Assembly (NCBI RefSeq): GCF_017654485.1
Contig: NZ_CP061091.1
Location: 586,501 to 650,500, forward strand
Reading direction: 5' to 3'
Origin: Roseomonas marmotae
Lineage (GTDB): Bacteria > Pseudomonadota > Alphaproteobacteria > Acetobacterales > Acetobacteraceae
DNA: 64,000 bases
In this document: positions 7,967 through 17,327 of the stretch, in pieces
How the letters are laid out: each line of letters starts with the position of its first letter
How positions within the stretch are numbered: position 1 is the stretch's first letter
Program-made: the position numbers and the translations under genes
Notes under the pieces: model-generated
The model's input: the letters and a program-made list of their open reading frames with translations, nothing else
The model's database searches: none
Told to the model about the DNA's origin: nothing

Positions 7967-8704
7967 TCAGAACTTCCACCCCGTATGGATCGCCACGATC
8001 CCGCCGGAGAGGTTCTGCCACTTCACCCGCTCGAAGCCGGCGCGCTCCATCATGCCGGCCAGGGTCGGCTGGTCCGGGAACATGCGGATGCTCTCGGCCA
8101 GATACTGGTAGCTCTCGGCATCCTTGGCGATCTTTGCGCCGATGGCGGGCAGCACCTTGAAGGACCAGGTGTCGTAGAGCGGCTTCAGGGCCTCGACCTC
8201 AAGGCTGGAGAATTCCAGCACGCACATCCGCCCGCCCGGCCGCAGCACGCGGAAGCCCTCCCGCAGCACCGCGTCCTTGTCGGTGCAGTTGCGCAGGCCA
8301 AAGGCCATGGAGACGCGCTCGACGCTGCCCGAAGGCAGCGGAATCTTCTCGGCATCGCAGCAGACGAATTCCAGGCCCTCGGCCAGCCCCTTCTGCAAGG
8401 CGCGGCCCTGGCCGACGCTCAGCATGGAGGCGTTGATATCGGCCAGGATGACCTTGCCGGCGCCACGCTTCTTGGCCAGGAAGGCGACGTCGCCGGTGCC
8501 GGCCGCCAGGTCCAGCAGCGTGTCGCCGGGGCCGGCGCCAATGGCGGCGACGAAGGCATGCTTCCAGGCGCGGTGCAGCCCCAGCGACATCAGGTCGTTC
8601 ATCACGTCGTATTTGGGCGCGACGCTGTCAAAGACCTCGCGCACCATGGAGGCCTTGGCCTCACGGTCGACGGTGCGGAAGCCGAAATCGGTGGTCTGGG
8701 TCAT
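7967..8704 (-). CDS. ubiE: Ubiquinone biosynthesis C-methyltransferase
   Basis: 245 residues, class I SAM methyltransferase. The UbiE signatures YDVMNDLMSLGLHRAWK, LDLAAGTGDVAFL (SAM motif I) and RNCTDKDAVLREGFRVLRPGG are present. It methylates the 2-methoxy-6-polyprenyl-benzoquinol ring in ubiquinone synthesis. It is not beside ubiB here. ubiA, of the same pathway, lies at 61950. Confidence 0.95.
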   Translation of the reverse strand: MTQTTDFGFRTVDREAKASMVREVFDSVAPKYDVMNDLMSLGLHRAWKHAFVAAIGAGPGDTLLDLAAGTGDVAFLAKKRGAGKVILADINASMLSVGQGRALQKGLAEGLEFVCCDAEKIPLPSGSVERVSMAFGLRNCTDKDAVLREGFRVLRPGGRMCVLEFSSLEVEALKPLYDTWSFKVLPAIGAKIAKDAESYQYLAESIRMFPDQPTLAGMMERAGFERVKWQNLSGGIVAIHTGWKF

Positions 8705-8731
8705 GGCCCGATCCTAAGCCCGAACGCGCCG

Positions 8732-9217
8732 TCAGCCCAGCAGGCGCCGCAGCAGGCGGATCAACTGCCGGCGTTCCTCGGCGGTCAGGGGGGCCAGCAG
8801 ACGCTCATTGGCCTGGCTGCCCTGGCGCACCGCCTCGGCGAGCGCGGCATGCCCGACCTCGTTGAGGGAGAGCACGACGGTGCGGCGGTCCAGCGGGTCT
8901 CGCCCCGTATCCACCAGCCCCCGGTCGCGCAGCCGGGCGACGACCCCCTGGATGGTGGCGGGGTCCAGCGCCACGGCGCGGCCGAGCGCGTTCTGGGTGG
9001 CGGTGCGCAGTTCGGCCAGCCGCAGCAGGGTGGCGAATTGGGTGGGAGTCAGGCCGCTGACGGCGCCGCGGTCCTGGAACAGCGCGGCATGGCGCTGATG
9101 GGCGCGGCGCAGCAGGTGCCCGACCGATTCGTCCAGTCGGTAACCCGGGGGCATAGGGGCGCGCGGGCTGTCCTCCGCCTGTCCGGCGGGCATGATGGTG
9201 AGCTGCGAATGGCCCAT
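8732..9217 (-). CDS. MarR family transcriptional regulator
   Basis: 161 residues with a winged helix: recognition region DPATIQGVVARLRDRGLV and wing DPLDRRTVVLSL, followed by a C-terminal dimerisation helix rich in Glu/Arg. Start at 9217, preceded by GGAGG at 6-7 nt. The N-terminal 30 residues are variable. It lies just upstream of ubiE in the same direction and downstream of a small membrane protein gene. Its target and ligand are unknown. Confidence 0.88.
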   Translation of the reverse strand: MGHSQLTIMPAGQAEDSPRAPMPPGYRLDESVGHLLRRAHQRHAALFQDRGAVSGLTPTQFATLLRLAELRTATQNALGRAVALDPATIQGVVARLRDRGLVDTGRDPLDRRTVVLSLNEVGHAALAEAVRQGSQANERLLAPLTAEERRQLIRLLRRLLG

Positions 9218-9307
9218 GCTCTGCCTCCTCTGCCCTGGCTCACCTGCACCATCGGCAACGGGAGGGAATGCGTCAACCGGCCAGCGCGGACAATGCGCCC
9301 GCTCCAC

Positions 9308-9691
9308 TCAGCCGGGCAGGGAGCGGTAGCCGAAGATCGCCAGTGTCAATCCGCCCAGGCCCAGTGCCGCGAGGCCGGCGCGGTCGGCATGCCACATCAG
9401 CCGCTCGGCCAGAATCGCCGCCAGTTGCCGCCGGCCCTCGGGGTTACGCAGCCGGCGCGCGTTTTCCCCGGCCAGCACGGGCCAGAGCCGCGTGCCGCGC
9501 AGGTCCATCCGTGGCAGGCGCAGCGCCGCCGCCCACATGCCAAGCCACAGCGCCGCCGTCAGCAGGGCGCCGCTCTGCAGCGCCAGCAGTGGCCTTGCCG
9601 CCAGCATGAACATGACCATGGCGATGCCGAGTCCGGCGCAAGCCATGGCGCGCCGGATGGTGTAGTCGGCAAGATTGCGGAGCGTATCCAT
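9308..9691 (-). CDS. Small two-to-three-helix membrane protein, function unknown
   Basis: 127 residues. Hydrophobic segments lie at about 16-50, probably two helices with a short turn, and near the C-terminus at about 106-120. A basic, amphipathic middle contains NARRLRNPEGRRQLAAILAERL. I do not recognise a family. The start at 9691 has GAGGGG 8 nt upstream; in-frame codons further upstream look non-coding. It is followed 90 nt on by the MarR gene in the same direction. Confidence 0.6.
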   Translation of the reverse strand: MDTLRNLADYTIRRAMACAGLGIAMVMFMLAARPLLALQSGALLTAALWLGMWAAALRLPRMDLRGTRLWPVLAGENARRLRNPEGRRQLAAILAERLMWHADRAGLAALGLGGLTLAIFGYRSLPG

Positions 9692-10091
9692 CGCGGGCCC
9701 CTCTGCCGCCACCCCGCCGACCCGGTGGAGGCGCGACGGTCGCTCACCCCCACGCGCCGTGCGGCATGCGCGGGCGTTCTGTATCCTGATCATATGGGCC
9801 AACTTGCGGGCAGAGGAAGCGTTGCAGGCGCCCCTGGGGCGAAAATGCCTTTTGCCCGTTGCGGGCAGGCGTCCTTGTAATGGGGTCGGTATCACAAATT
9901 CGTGATAATTGGCCAGTTCCCGCTTCCATGATTCCACGGCCCCCCGAGCATTGCCACACTTGCTCCGGCCACCCGCCCGCGCTTCGGCAGAGGCGGCCCA
10001 GGACCCGCCGCAGATGCGGGCGATCAACGACCGTCAACAGCGCCCAGGGCCTCGTTGGCGCCCTGGGCAGGGCAGGGACATCGTTCAACCA
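9692..10091. other. Non-coding divergent region between the small membrane protein and the MHS transporter
   Basis: 400 bases with no convincing gene. It is less GC-rich around 9840-9935 than its neighbours and contains the near-perfect palindrome at 9890-9907. Short plus-strand readings here lack ribosome binding sites and homology. The transporter promoter should lie here. Confidence 0.6.
9890..9907. promoter_or_regulatory. Candidate operator palindrome upstream of the MHS transporter
   Basis: 18-bp inverted repeat, arms TATCAC and GTGATA around a centre AAATTC, with one mismatched pair. It sits in a locally AT-rich stretch 184 nt before the chosen transporter start. This is the size and symmetry of a dimeric repressor site, for example of GntR, MarR or IclR type; which protein binds is unknown. 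Confidence 0.45.
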
Positions 10092-11810
10092 ATGCCATCC
10101 GCGATCCCAACTTCAGGCGCCGCTAACCGGCCCATGACGCGGGAGGAGAGGAAGGTCATCCTGGCCTCCTCCCTCGGGACTGTCTTCGAGTGGTATGATT
10201 TCTATCTCTACGGGTCACTGGCGGTCATCATCGGCGCCAAGTTCTTCAGCCAGTTCCCCGAGGGCACCCGCAATATCTTCGCCCTCCTCGCCTTCGCGGC
10301 GGGCTTCCTGGTGCGCCCCTTCGGCGCGCTGGTCTTCGGCCGGCTGGGCGACCTGGTCGGGCGCAAATACACCTTCCTCGTCACCATCCTGATCATGGGT
10401 GTCTCGACCTTCCTGGTGGGTATCCTGCCGACCTCGGACCAGATCGGCATCACCGCGGCCATCATCCTGATCGTGCTGCGCTGCCTGCAGGGGCTGGCGC
10501 TGGGCGGCGAATATGGCGGCGCCGCCACCTATGTGGCCGAGCATGCGCCGCGTGGCCGCCGCGGCTTCTACACCAGCTTCATTCAGATCACCGCGACCGG
10601 CGGCCTCTTCCTCTCCCTTCTGATCATCCTCTTCACCCGCTCGGCACTGGGCGAGGAAGCCTTCCTCGACTGGGGCTGGCGCATACCCTTCCTGCTCTCC
10701 GTCCTGCTGCTGGGCATCTCCGTCTGGATCCGCATGCAGCTGCAGGAAAGCCCGGCCTTCAAGAAGATGAAGGAGGAAGGGACCCAGTCCAAGGCACCAC
10801 TGACGGAAGCCTTCGGCCAGTGGAAGAACGCCAGGGTCGCCATCCTGGCGCTGTTCGGCCTCGTCGCCGGGCAGGCTGTGGTCTGGTACACCGGCCAGTT
10901 CTACGCCCTGTTCTTCATCAACTCGATCCTGAAGGTGGATGGCTATACCTCCAACCTGCTGATCGCCTGGGCGCTGCTGCTGGGCTGCGGCGGCTTCGTG
11001 CTCTTCGGCTGGCTCTCGGACAAGATCGGCCGCAAGCCCATCATCCTGGGCGGCTGCCTGCTGGCGGCGCTGACCTATTTCCCGCTCTTCAAGCTGCTGA
11101 GCGCCGAGGCCAACCCGGCGCTGCACGCCGCGCACCGCGACATCACGGTGGTGGTGCAGGCCGACCCGGCCGACTGCTCGTTCCAGTTCAACCCGGTCGG
11201 GACCGCGCGCTTCACCAATAGCTGCGACATCGCCAAGGCGGCGCTGGCCCGGCTCTCGGTGAACTACTCGGTCGAGGACGCGGCCCCCGGCAGCGTCGCG
11301 ACGGTCCGCATCGGCCAGGCCAGCATCCCCGCCAATACACCGGACTTCACCCAGGCGCTGGGCGCGGCGGTGACGGCGGCGGGCTATCCGGCGGCCTCCA
11401 ACCCCTCCGTCGTGAAGATGTCGAGTCCCTTCGATATCTTCCGGGAACAGGTGGCCGTCAGCATCCTGGTCCTGACCCTGCTGGTGATCTACGTCACCAT
11501 GGTCTACGGCCCGATCGCGGCGGCGCTGGTCGAACTCTTCCCGACCCGCATCCGCTACACCTCCATGTCGCTGCCCTACCATATCGGCAACGGCTGGTTC
11601 GGCGGCCTGCTGCCGGCCACCTCCTTCGCCATGATCGCCCAGACGGGCGATGTCTATTACGGCCTCTGGTACCCGGTGGTGATCGCCCTGGCGACGGTGG
11701 TGATCGGCGCCTTCTTCGTGCCGGAAACCAAGGACCGCGACATCTTCGCGGAAGATACCAGCCAGGGTCTGGCGCATGCCACGGCGGCGGCACGGCCCTC
11801 GCGCCCATGA
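10092..11810 (+). CDS. MFS transporter, metabolite:H+ symporter (MHS) family
   Basis: About 572 residues, 12 predicted membrane helices. Family signatures are VFEWYDFYLYGSLA at the first helix, RLGDLVGRKYTF in loop 2-3 and GLALGGEYGGAATYVAEHAP in helix 4-5, as in ShiA/ProP/KgtP-like symporters. Unlike ShiA it has an insertion of about 115 residues between helices 8 and 10 (about residues 340-455) containing two Cys and no hydrophobic segments. Transported metabolite unknown. The start is uncertain: ATG at 10092 or 10134. A perfect 12-bp hairpin follows the stop. Confidence 0.85.
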   Translation: MPSAIPTSGAANRPMTREERKVILASSLGTVFEWYDFYLYGSLAVIIGAKFFSQFPEGTRNIFALLAFAAGFLVRPFGALVFGRLGDLVGRKYTFLVTILIMGVSTFLVGILPTSDQIGITAAIILIVLRCLQGLALGGEYGGAATYVAEHAPRGRRGFYTSFIQITATGGLFLSLLIILFTRSALGEEAFLDWGWRIPFLLSVLLLGISVWIRMQLQESPAFKKMKEEGTQSKAPLTEAFGQWKNARVAILALFGLVAGQAVVWYTGQFYALFFINSILKVDGYTSNLLIAWALLLGCGGFVLFGWLSDKIGRKPIILGGCLLAALTYFPLFKLLSAEANPALHAAHRDITVVVQADPADCSFQFNPVGTARFTNSCDIAKAALARLSVNYSVEDAAPGSVATVRIGQASIPANTPDFTQALGAAVTAAGYPAASNPSVVKMSSPFDIFREQVAVSILVLTLLVIYVTMVYGPIAAALVELFPTRIRYTSMSLPYHIGNGWFGGLLPATSFAMIAQTGDVYYGLWYPVVIALATVVIGAFFVPETKDRDIFAEDTSQGLAHATAAARPSRP

Positions 11811-11815
11811 CAGCG

Positions 11816-11842
11816 GGTCCAGGGAGCGGTGCTCCCTGGACC
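11816..11842 (+). terminator. Strong hairpin after the MHS transporter
   Basis: 12-bp perfect stem GGTCCAGGGAGC / GCTCCCTGGACC with a GGT loop, 5 nt after the stop codon. No T-run beyond TT. Confidence 0.7.
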
Positions 11843-11970
11843 TTCGCCACGGCGAGGCTGCCGGGACGGAGGAATGCCAGAACGGCTTCCGCCCGCCCCG
11901 GCGCGCTACAACCGTCCCGGCCCGTCATTCCGGCGGCGTCTTCACCCGATCAGGCGATCCGCCCCGATCG

Positions 11971-12000
11971 GGAGAGCCTGGAGAGGAAGCTGCCCTCTCC
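11971..12000 (-). terminator. Hairpin at the end of dnaQ, fragment of the dispersed element
   Basis: GGAGAGGAAGCTGCCCTCTCC differs at only two positions from module a of the intergenic element and abuts the dnaQ stop. It can end the minus-strand transcript. No other module is recognisable nearby. Confidence 0.45.
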
Positions 12001-12005
12001 CGGCC

Positions 12006-12701
12006 TCACTCCGCCAGCGTCGTCCAGAGCGGTTCCTTCACCTTCTTCAGGAAGGCCGCATGCGCGGCCAGTTCCTCCTCGCGGGGGAGGATGGGGCGCG
12101 GGGTGCGGTTGACCGGGGCGGCATCCAGCAGCACCGGGCCCGCGCTGCTGCCGCCGCGCGCCGCCGTGGCCAGTTCCAGCCCCGGCTGCTTGCCGCCCAT
12201 CAGTTCCAGATAGACCTGCGCCAGCAGCTGCACATCCAGCAGCGCGTTGTGCGAGGTGCGCATGGAATTGTCGATTCCATAGCGCCGGCAGAGCGCGTCC
12301 AGGCTGTTGGGCAGGCCGGGAAAGCGCTTCTTGGCCAGCACCAGCGTATCGACCATGCGGCTGCGCGGGATGGGCTGGGCGCCCGCGCGCCTGAACTCAT
12401 GGTCCAGGAAGTTGAAGTCGAAGACCGCGTTATGCGCCACCACCGGGTCGTCGCCCAGGAACTCCAGCAGCCCCGGCAGGATCTCGGGGAATTTGGGCTT
12501 GCCGATCAGCATCTCCCGCGTGAAGCCATGCACGCGGGCGGCTTCCTCCGGCACGTCGCGCTCGGGGTCGATCAGCACATGGAAATGACGGCCGGTGGGG
12601 ACGAGGTTGATCAGTTCCACCGCCGCCACTTCCAGCACGCGGTCGCCGGTCGCGGGGTCCAGGCCGGTGGTTTCGGTGTCCAGCACCAGGGCGCGGCTCA
12701 T
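12006..12701 (-). CDS. dnaQ: DNA polymerase III epsilon subunit (proofreading 3'-5' exonuclease)
   Basis: 231 residues, DEDDh exonuclease. ExoI is VLDTETTGLDP with Asp7 and Glu9, ExoII is HNAVFDFNFLDHE and ExoIII is HNALLDVQLLAQVYLEL. It proofreads during replication as part of the Pol III core. The ATG shares one base with the coaE stop (TGATG), giving the order aroE-coaE-dnaQ, which is also the order near the replication origin in Caulobacter-type genomes. Confidence 0.96.
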   Translation of the reverse strand: MSRALVLDTETTGLDPATGDRVLEVAAVELINLVPTGRHFHVLIDPERDVPEEAARVHGFTREMLIGKPKFPEILPGLLEFLGDDPVVAHNAVFDFNFLDHEFRRAGAQPIPRSRMVDTLVLAKKRFPGLPNSLDALCRRYGIDNSMRTSHNALLDVQLLAQVYLELMGGKQPGLELATAARGGSSAGPVLLDAAPVNRTPRPILPREEELAAHAAFLKKVKEPLWTTLAE

Positions 12702-13300
12702 CAGCGTGTCTCCGGAAAGGCGTGGTGGTCCAGCAGCGCCAGGATCTGCCGGCGGGTGTTATGGCGCGAGAGGCCGGTGCGTATCAGGTGATCCGCGCGG
12801 GCGCGGCGCAGCCGGTCCGGTGTCTGCCGCGCCAGGATGGCGGCCAGGCGCTCCGGCGTCATGCCCGGGCGCCGCAGCACGCGCTTGCGCTGCTCCGGCG
12901 CGGGGGCGGAGACGACCAGCACGGCATCGCAGCGCCGCTCGCCGCCCGTCTCGAACAGCAGGGGGATGTCCAGCACCGCCAGGGGGCGCCCCCGGCGGCG
13001 GGCGGCGGCCAGGAAGCGGCGCTCCTCGGCGCGGACCAGCGGATGGACGATGCGTTCCAGCCGGCGCAGGGCGGCGGGGTTGCCGAAGACGGCGCGGCGC
13101 AGCGCCTCTCGGTCCACCGCGCCGTCGCGGATACTGCCGGGAAAGGCATGGCCGATCGGCGCCACGGCGCGGCCGCCGCGCGCCTGCAGGGCATGCACGG
13201 TGGCATCGGCGTCAAAGACCGGGACGTTGCGGCGGCGCAGCACCAGGGCGGCGGTGGATTTGCCCATACCGATGCCGCCCGTCAGGCCCCAGATCCGCAT
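12701..13300 (-). CDS. coaE: Dephospho-CoA kinase
   Basis: 199 residues. The P-loop GLTGGIGMGKST is at residues 4-15, followed by FDADATVHAL, the acceptor-binding motif, and the lid region around HPLVRAEERRFL. It makes CoA from dephospho-CoA. The start follows the aroE stop by 4 nt; the stop overlaps dnaQ. Confidence 0.95.
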   Translation of the reverse strand: MRIWGLTGGIGMGKSTAALVLRRRNVPVFDADATVHALQARGGRAVAPIGHAFPGSIRDGAVDREALRRAVFGNPAALRRLERIVHPLVRAEERRFLAAARRRGRPLAVLDIPLLFETGGERRCDAVLVVSAPAPEQRKRVLRRPGMTPERLAAILARQTPDRLRRARADHLIRTGLSRHNTRRQILALLDHHAFPETR

Positions 13301-13304
13301 GTGC

Positions 13305-14147
13305 TCAGGCCGTCCTCGGGATATCGGCGGAGACGAAGTCCCGCAGTTCCGCATCCACCGCCGGCATGATGCCGAACCAGGCGGCGAAGCCCGGCCGTGC
13401 CTGGTGCAGCAGCATGCCCAGCCCATCCACCGCGCGCAGGCCACGGGCGCGGGCGGCGGCCAGCAGCGGCGTCTCCAGCGGCACATAGACGGCATCGGCC
13501 ACCACCGCCTGGGCTGGCAACGGCGAGAGGTCGATCTCCAGCGGTGGCTGGCCGGCCATGCCGAGGCTGGTGCTGTTGACCAGCAGCGCGGCGCCTTCCA
13601 GCGGCGGGGTGGTGGAGACCTCCACCGGGCCGCCCAGGGCCCGTGCCAGCGCCTCGGCGCGCGCCGGGCTGCGGTTGACGATGGTCAGGCGGGGGCAGCC
13701 CGCATCCAGCAGCGCGGCGGCGATGGCACGGGCCGCGCCCCCGGCCCCCACCAGCACGGCGGGGCCGTCGGTGGCCGCCCAGCCCGGCGCCTGCTCGGCC
13801 AGGCTTTCCAGGAAGCCGAAACCGTCGGTATTGCTGCCGAGAATGCGCCCTTCCCGGAAGACCAGCGTATTCACCGCGCCCATGCGGCGGGCGGCCTGGT
13901 CCACCTCGTCGCAGAGGGCGAAAGCGGCCTCCTTATGGGGGATGGTAACATTGGCGCCGCGGAAGCCCAGCTTCGCCAGCGCCCGCACGGCGTCCGGAAA
14001 ATCCCCGGATTCCACGGGCAGCGGCAGATAGGCGCCGTCGATCCCATGCCGTTGCAGCCAGAAGCCATGCAGGCGCGGGGAACGGGAATGGGAGACGGGC
14101 CAGCCAAGCACACCCGCCAGCTTGGCCTTGCCGGAGATCATCGTCAT
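13305..14147 (-). CDS. aroE: Shikimate dehydrogenase (NADP+)
   Basis: 280 residues. Shikimate-binding motif [11 protein letters not shown], catalytic Lys in [10 protein letters not shown], the Asp in GSNTDGFGF and the NADP fold GAGGAARA are present. It reduces dehydroshikimate. Either of two ATGs (14147 or 14141) may be used; upstream in-frame sequence overlaps the gshB leader and looks non-coding. Confidence 0.95.
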   Translation of the reverse strand: MTMISGKAKLAGVLGWPVSHSRSPRLHGFWLQRHGIDGAYLPLPVESGDFPDAVRALAKLGFRGANVTIPHKEAAFALCDEVDQAARRMGAVNTLVFREGRILGSNTDGFGFLESLAEQAPGWAATDGPAVLVGAGGAARAIAAALLDAGCPRLTIVNRSPARAEALARALGGPVEVSTTPPLEGAALLVNSTSLGMAGQPPLEIDLSPLPAQAVVADAVYVPLETPLLAAARARGLRAVDGLGMLLHQARPGFAAWFGIMPAVDAELRDFVSADIPRTA

Positions 14148-14304
14148 GCCGCCATCAATCCTGTGCGGCGGGCATTGGGTCAACCGGCCTGCCCCCGGAC
14201 TTCCGCCTGTCACGGCACCGGCCTGCCCCCATGCCTCCTCCCCTCTGGCAATCTGTCGCCCGCGATGCCACCACTGCATCCGACGAGAACTCACGAGGAC
14301 ACCC

Positions 14305-15252
14305 ATGACGCGTCCCCTTCAGGTCGCGGTCCAGATGGACCCGATCCACAGCATCAATATCGATGGCGACAGCACTTTCGTGCTCATGCTGGAGGCGCAG
14401 GCGCGGGGCCACACGCTCTGGCACTACCACGTCAAGGACCTGACCCTGGCGGCCGGGCGCGTGCTCGCCCGGATGCAGCCGGTCGAGGTGCGCCGGGAGA
14501 AGGGCAACCACTACACGCTGGGCGAGGCGCGGGAGGTCGACCTCTCCACCATGGACGTGGTGCTGATGCGCCAGGACCCGCCCTTCGACATGGCCTATAT
14601 CACGGCCACCCATATCCTGGAGATGATCCACCCGAAGACCCTGGTGGTGAACGACCCCGCCAGCGTGCGGAACGCGCCCGAAAAACTCTTCGTGATGCAG
14701 TTTCCGGAGCTGATGCCGGACACGATCATCACCCATGACCCGCTGGAAGTGCGCAAGTTCCGCCAGAAGCATGGCGACATCATCGTCAAGCCGCTCTTCG
14801 GCAATGGCGGCGCAGGCGTCTTCCACCTGCGGCCGGAGGACGGCAACCTCAACGCCCTGCTGGAACTCTACGCGGAGAAATCCCGTGAGCCTCTGATGAT
14901 CCAGCAATACGTCCCCGCCGTGCGGGAAGGCGACAAGCGCATCATCCTGGTGGACGGCGTGCCGATGGGCGCCATCAACCGCGTGCCGGCGGCGGGCGAG
15001 AGCCGCTCCAACATGCATGTGGGCGGACGGCCGGAACAGATCGCGCTGAGCGAGCGCGACAAGGAGATCTGCGCCCGCATCGGGCCGGAACTGAAGAAGC
15101 GCGGATTGATCTTCGTCGGCATCGACGTGATCGGTGACTACCTGACCGAGATCAACGTCACCTCCCCCACCGGGCTGCAGGAAATCGCGCGCTTCGATGG
15201 CGTGCACCTGGAGAAGGCCATCTGGGATGCGATCGAGGCCAAGCGCGCCTGA
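14305..15252 (+). CDS. gshB: Glutathione synthetase
   Basis: 315 residues, ATP-grasp ligase joining gamma-glutamylcysteine and glycine. Seen are [16 protein letters not shown] at the N-terminus, [24 protein letters not shown] in the ATP-binding loop and [15 protein letters not shown] text near the end ([15 protein letters not shown]). GAGGAC precedes the ATG at 14305. The partner gshA is at 59794, and both genes have a copy of the dispersed element at their 3' end. Confidence 0.96.
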   Translation: MTRPLQVAVQMDPIHSINIDGDSTFVLMLEAQARGHTLWHYHVKDLTLAAGRVLARMQPVEVRREKGNHYTLGEAREVDLSTMDVVLMRQDPPFDMAYITATHILEMIHPKTLVVNDPASVRNAPEKLFVMQFPELMPDTIITHDPLEVRKFRQKHGDIIVKPLFGNGGAGVFHLRPEDGNLNALLELYAEKSREPLMIQQYVPAVREGDKRIILVDGVPMGAINRVPAAGESRSNMHVGGRPEQIALSERDKEICARIGPELKKRGLIFVGIDVIGDYLTEINVTSPTGLQEIARFDGVHLEKAIWDAIEAKRA

Positions 15253-15256
15253 TTGA

Positions 15257-15488
15257 CCGGAGAGGGCGCTGCCCCCTCCAGACCTCTCCCGCCGGGGTGA
15301 CAGTGTCACCCCGGACCGCGCCATCTGTTTTGTGCTGAGTGTCACGGTGGGGCGCGCCGGAGGTCGATGACCTCCGGCGACCGGCGCCGCACCTGGGCAC
15401 CGAAGCCCCGGCGGATTCGAAGCGGGGTCCGGGGTGGAGTTTCCACCCCGGCGGGGGGGCATCCAGAGGGGGCAGCGCCCCCTTTTGG
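15257..15488 (+). repeat. Dispersed five-hairpin intergenic element, copy B
   Basis: Fills the gap between convergent gshB and murJ. Modules: a 15259-15279 (one mismatch), b 15292-15314, c 15355-15379, d 15429-15451, e 15463-15488 (one bulge). The spacer between b and c (CATCTGTTTTGTGCTGAG) differs from copy A but matches copy D, defining a second subtype. The AT-rich core between c and d is missing; the segment GATTCGAAGCGGGGTCC before d is kept. Confidence 0.85.
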
Positions 15489-15491
15489 CCC

Positions 15492-17033
15492 TTACGCCGC
15501 CACCTTGCGCCGGCGCCGCCGCAGCAACTCGCGTGGGTCGAAGGCCCCCAGGGCGACGGTCACGCCGAAGTAGCTGACCAGGCCCATCGTCACCAGCACG
15601 CCCAGGCCCACGAAGCGCCAGAGCCCGCTGGCCGGAAAGATCAGGGCTTCCAGCGCCCAGAGGATCGCGCCCATGGCGATGGCCGCGCCCAGCAGCCGCC
15701 AGGCATTGCGGCGCAGCCGGCGGTCGGCCACCCACTGTCCGCGCCGCGCCAGCACCAGCGCCAGCAGCCCGGCATTGGCCCAGGAGGAGAGGGCCGTGGA
15801 CAGGGCGATGCCGACATGGTGCAGCGTCGGCGTCAGGGCGAGGTTGAGGCAGAGGTTCAGCACCACGGTCGCGATGCCGATCTTGACCGGGGTGGCAGTG
15901 TCGCCACGGGCGAAGAAGCCGGGGGCGAGGGACTTGATCAGCACGAAGGCGGGCAGGCCGAAGGCATAGGCGGCCAGGGCCGGCGCCGTCTGCGCCACCT
16001 TGTCGGCGGTGAAGGCGCCACGCTGGAACAGCACGGCGATGATGGGTTCGGCCGCCACGATCAGGGCGATGGCGGCGGGCAGGGTCAGGGCGAGGGAAAG
16101 TTCGATGCCCCGGTTCATGCTGCGGTGGGCGGACAGCGCCTGCCCCGCCCGCAGCTGGCGGGAGAGGAGGGGCAGCAGCGCCGTGCTCATCGCCGCCCCC
16201 ACCACGCCCAGCGGCAGCTGCGCCAGCCGGTCGGCATAGTTCAGGTAGCTGATGGCGCCGGCCGGCAGCCAGGAGGCGATGAACATGTCGATGGCGAGGT
16301 TCAGCTGCGTCACGCTGGCGCCCAGCACGCCCGGCACCATCCGCCGCAGCACCTGCCGCGTATCCTCGGTCAGCTTGGGGAAGGAGATGAGGCGGAAGCC
16401 CAGCCCCACCTTGTGGCAGGCCCAGACCACCAGGATCAGCTGCAGCACGCCGGAGATCGTGGTGCCCCAGGCCAGCGCATGCGCCGGCGTGGCCACGAAG
16501 GGCGACAGCGCGAAGAGGGAGACGATGGCGCAGAGGTTGAAGAGCAGCGGCGCCCCCGCAGCCAGGGCGAACTTGTCCGCCGCGTTCAGCACGCCGGAAA
16601 CCAGGGCGGTCAGGCAGATGAAGATCAGATAGGGGAAGGTGATGCGCGACAGTTCCACCACCAGGTTGAAGCGCAGCGGCTCATCCACCAGCCCGGGGGT
16701 CAGCACCGCCATCAGCTGGGGCATGAAGATCATGCCGATGACCACCAGCAGGGAGAGCCAGAGGGTCATCAGCGTGGACATCCGCTCGGCCAGCATGCGG
16801 GCCTTGGCGGGGCCGTCCAGCGTCAGCGCGGCGGTGAAGGCGGGGACGAAGGCGGCGTTGAAGGCACCCTCGCCGAAAAGGCGGCGGAACATGTTGGGCA
16901 GCCGCAGAGCCAGGAAGAAGGCATCGGCCACCGGGCCGGCGCCCAGGAAGGCGGCGATCAGCACGTCCCGCACGAAGCCCAGGATGCGGCTCGCAAAGGT
17001 CCAGCCGCCGATGGTCAGGATATTGCGGAACAT
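15492..17033 (-). CDS. murJ: Lipid II flippase MurJ (MviN)
   Basis: 513 residues with about 14 hydrophobic helices and the N-terminus NILTIGGWTFASRILGFVRD, typical of MviN/MurJ. The helix-7/8 region contains the usual GRDxxTPxK-like turn (FARGDTATPVKIGIA). It flips lipid-linked peptidoglycan precursor across the inner membrane. The C-terminus ends in a basic stretch of RRRRRK character. Upstream lies the degenerate element copy C. Confidence 0.94.
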   Translation of the reverse strand: MFRNILTIGGWTFASRILGFVRDVLIAAFLGAGPVADAFFLALRLPNMFRRLFGEGAFNAAFVPAFTAALTLDGPAKARMLAERMSTLMTLWLSLLVVIGMIFMPQLMAVLTPGLVDEPLRFNLVVELSRITFPYLIFICLTALVSGVLNAADKFALAAGAPLLFNLCAIVSLFALSPFVATPAHALAWGTTISGVLQLILVVWACHKVGLGFRLISFPKLTEDTRQVLRRMVPGVLGASVTQLNLAIDMFIASWLPAGAISYLNYADRLAQLPLGVVGAAMSTALLPLLSRQLRAGQALSAHRSMNRGIELSLALTLPAAIALIVAAEPIIAVLFQRGAFTADKVAQTAPALAAYAFGLPAFVLIKSLAPGFFARGDTATPVKIGIATVVLNLCLNLALTPTLHHVGIALSTALSSWANAGLLALVLARRGQWVADRRLRRNAWRLLGAAIAMGAILWALEALIFPASGLWRFVGLGVLVTMGLVSYFGVTVALGAFDPRELLRRRRRKVAA

Positions 17034-17064
17034 GCTGTCTCGATCTGCTGGTTGCCGCGCGCGG

Positions 17065-17305
17065 CCAAGGGGGCGCCGCCCCCCTTGGGGAACCCCGCCG
17101 GAGCGGACGGCCAGCCCGCCCCGGGTCCCCGCTTCGGGTTTTATGCCTCAGCCGTCAGGGCGGGCACCCGGACCTAAGGTTGCCAATGCCCGGAGGCAGC
17201 GCGGGCTGTGGCGTCAGTCGCCGGAGGTGCCGGAACGGATAACGGTGCCGGGGGTGACGCTGTTACCCCGCGGGCCATGTCCAGAGGGGGCGACGCCCCC
17301 CCTGG
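17065..17305. repeat. Degenerate copy C of the dispersed element
   Basis: Region between murJ and secB, both on the minus strand. Recognisable parts are an e-like hairpin at 17065-17088, a decayed c (GTCGCCGGAGGTGCCGG at 17217-17233), a b-like hairpin at 17248-17273 and a second e-like hairpin at 17281-17305. The order is rearranged and the arms carry mismatches. Confidence 0.55.
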
Positions 17306-17327
17306 TCCCTACCCTTGGTCCCTGCCC

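Noticed and set aside
7824..8111. Short reading frames beginning MAFSKIL in element copies A and D, and a similar text in copy F
   Set aside because: The same start arises because the element's AT-rich core is conserved; the frames diverge, end at different places and are absent in copy B. More likely repeat DNA than a peptide gene.
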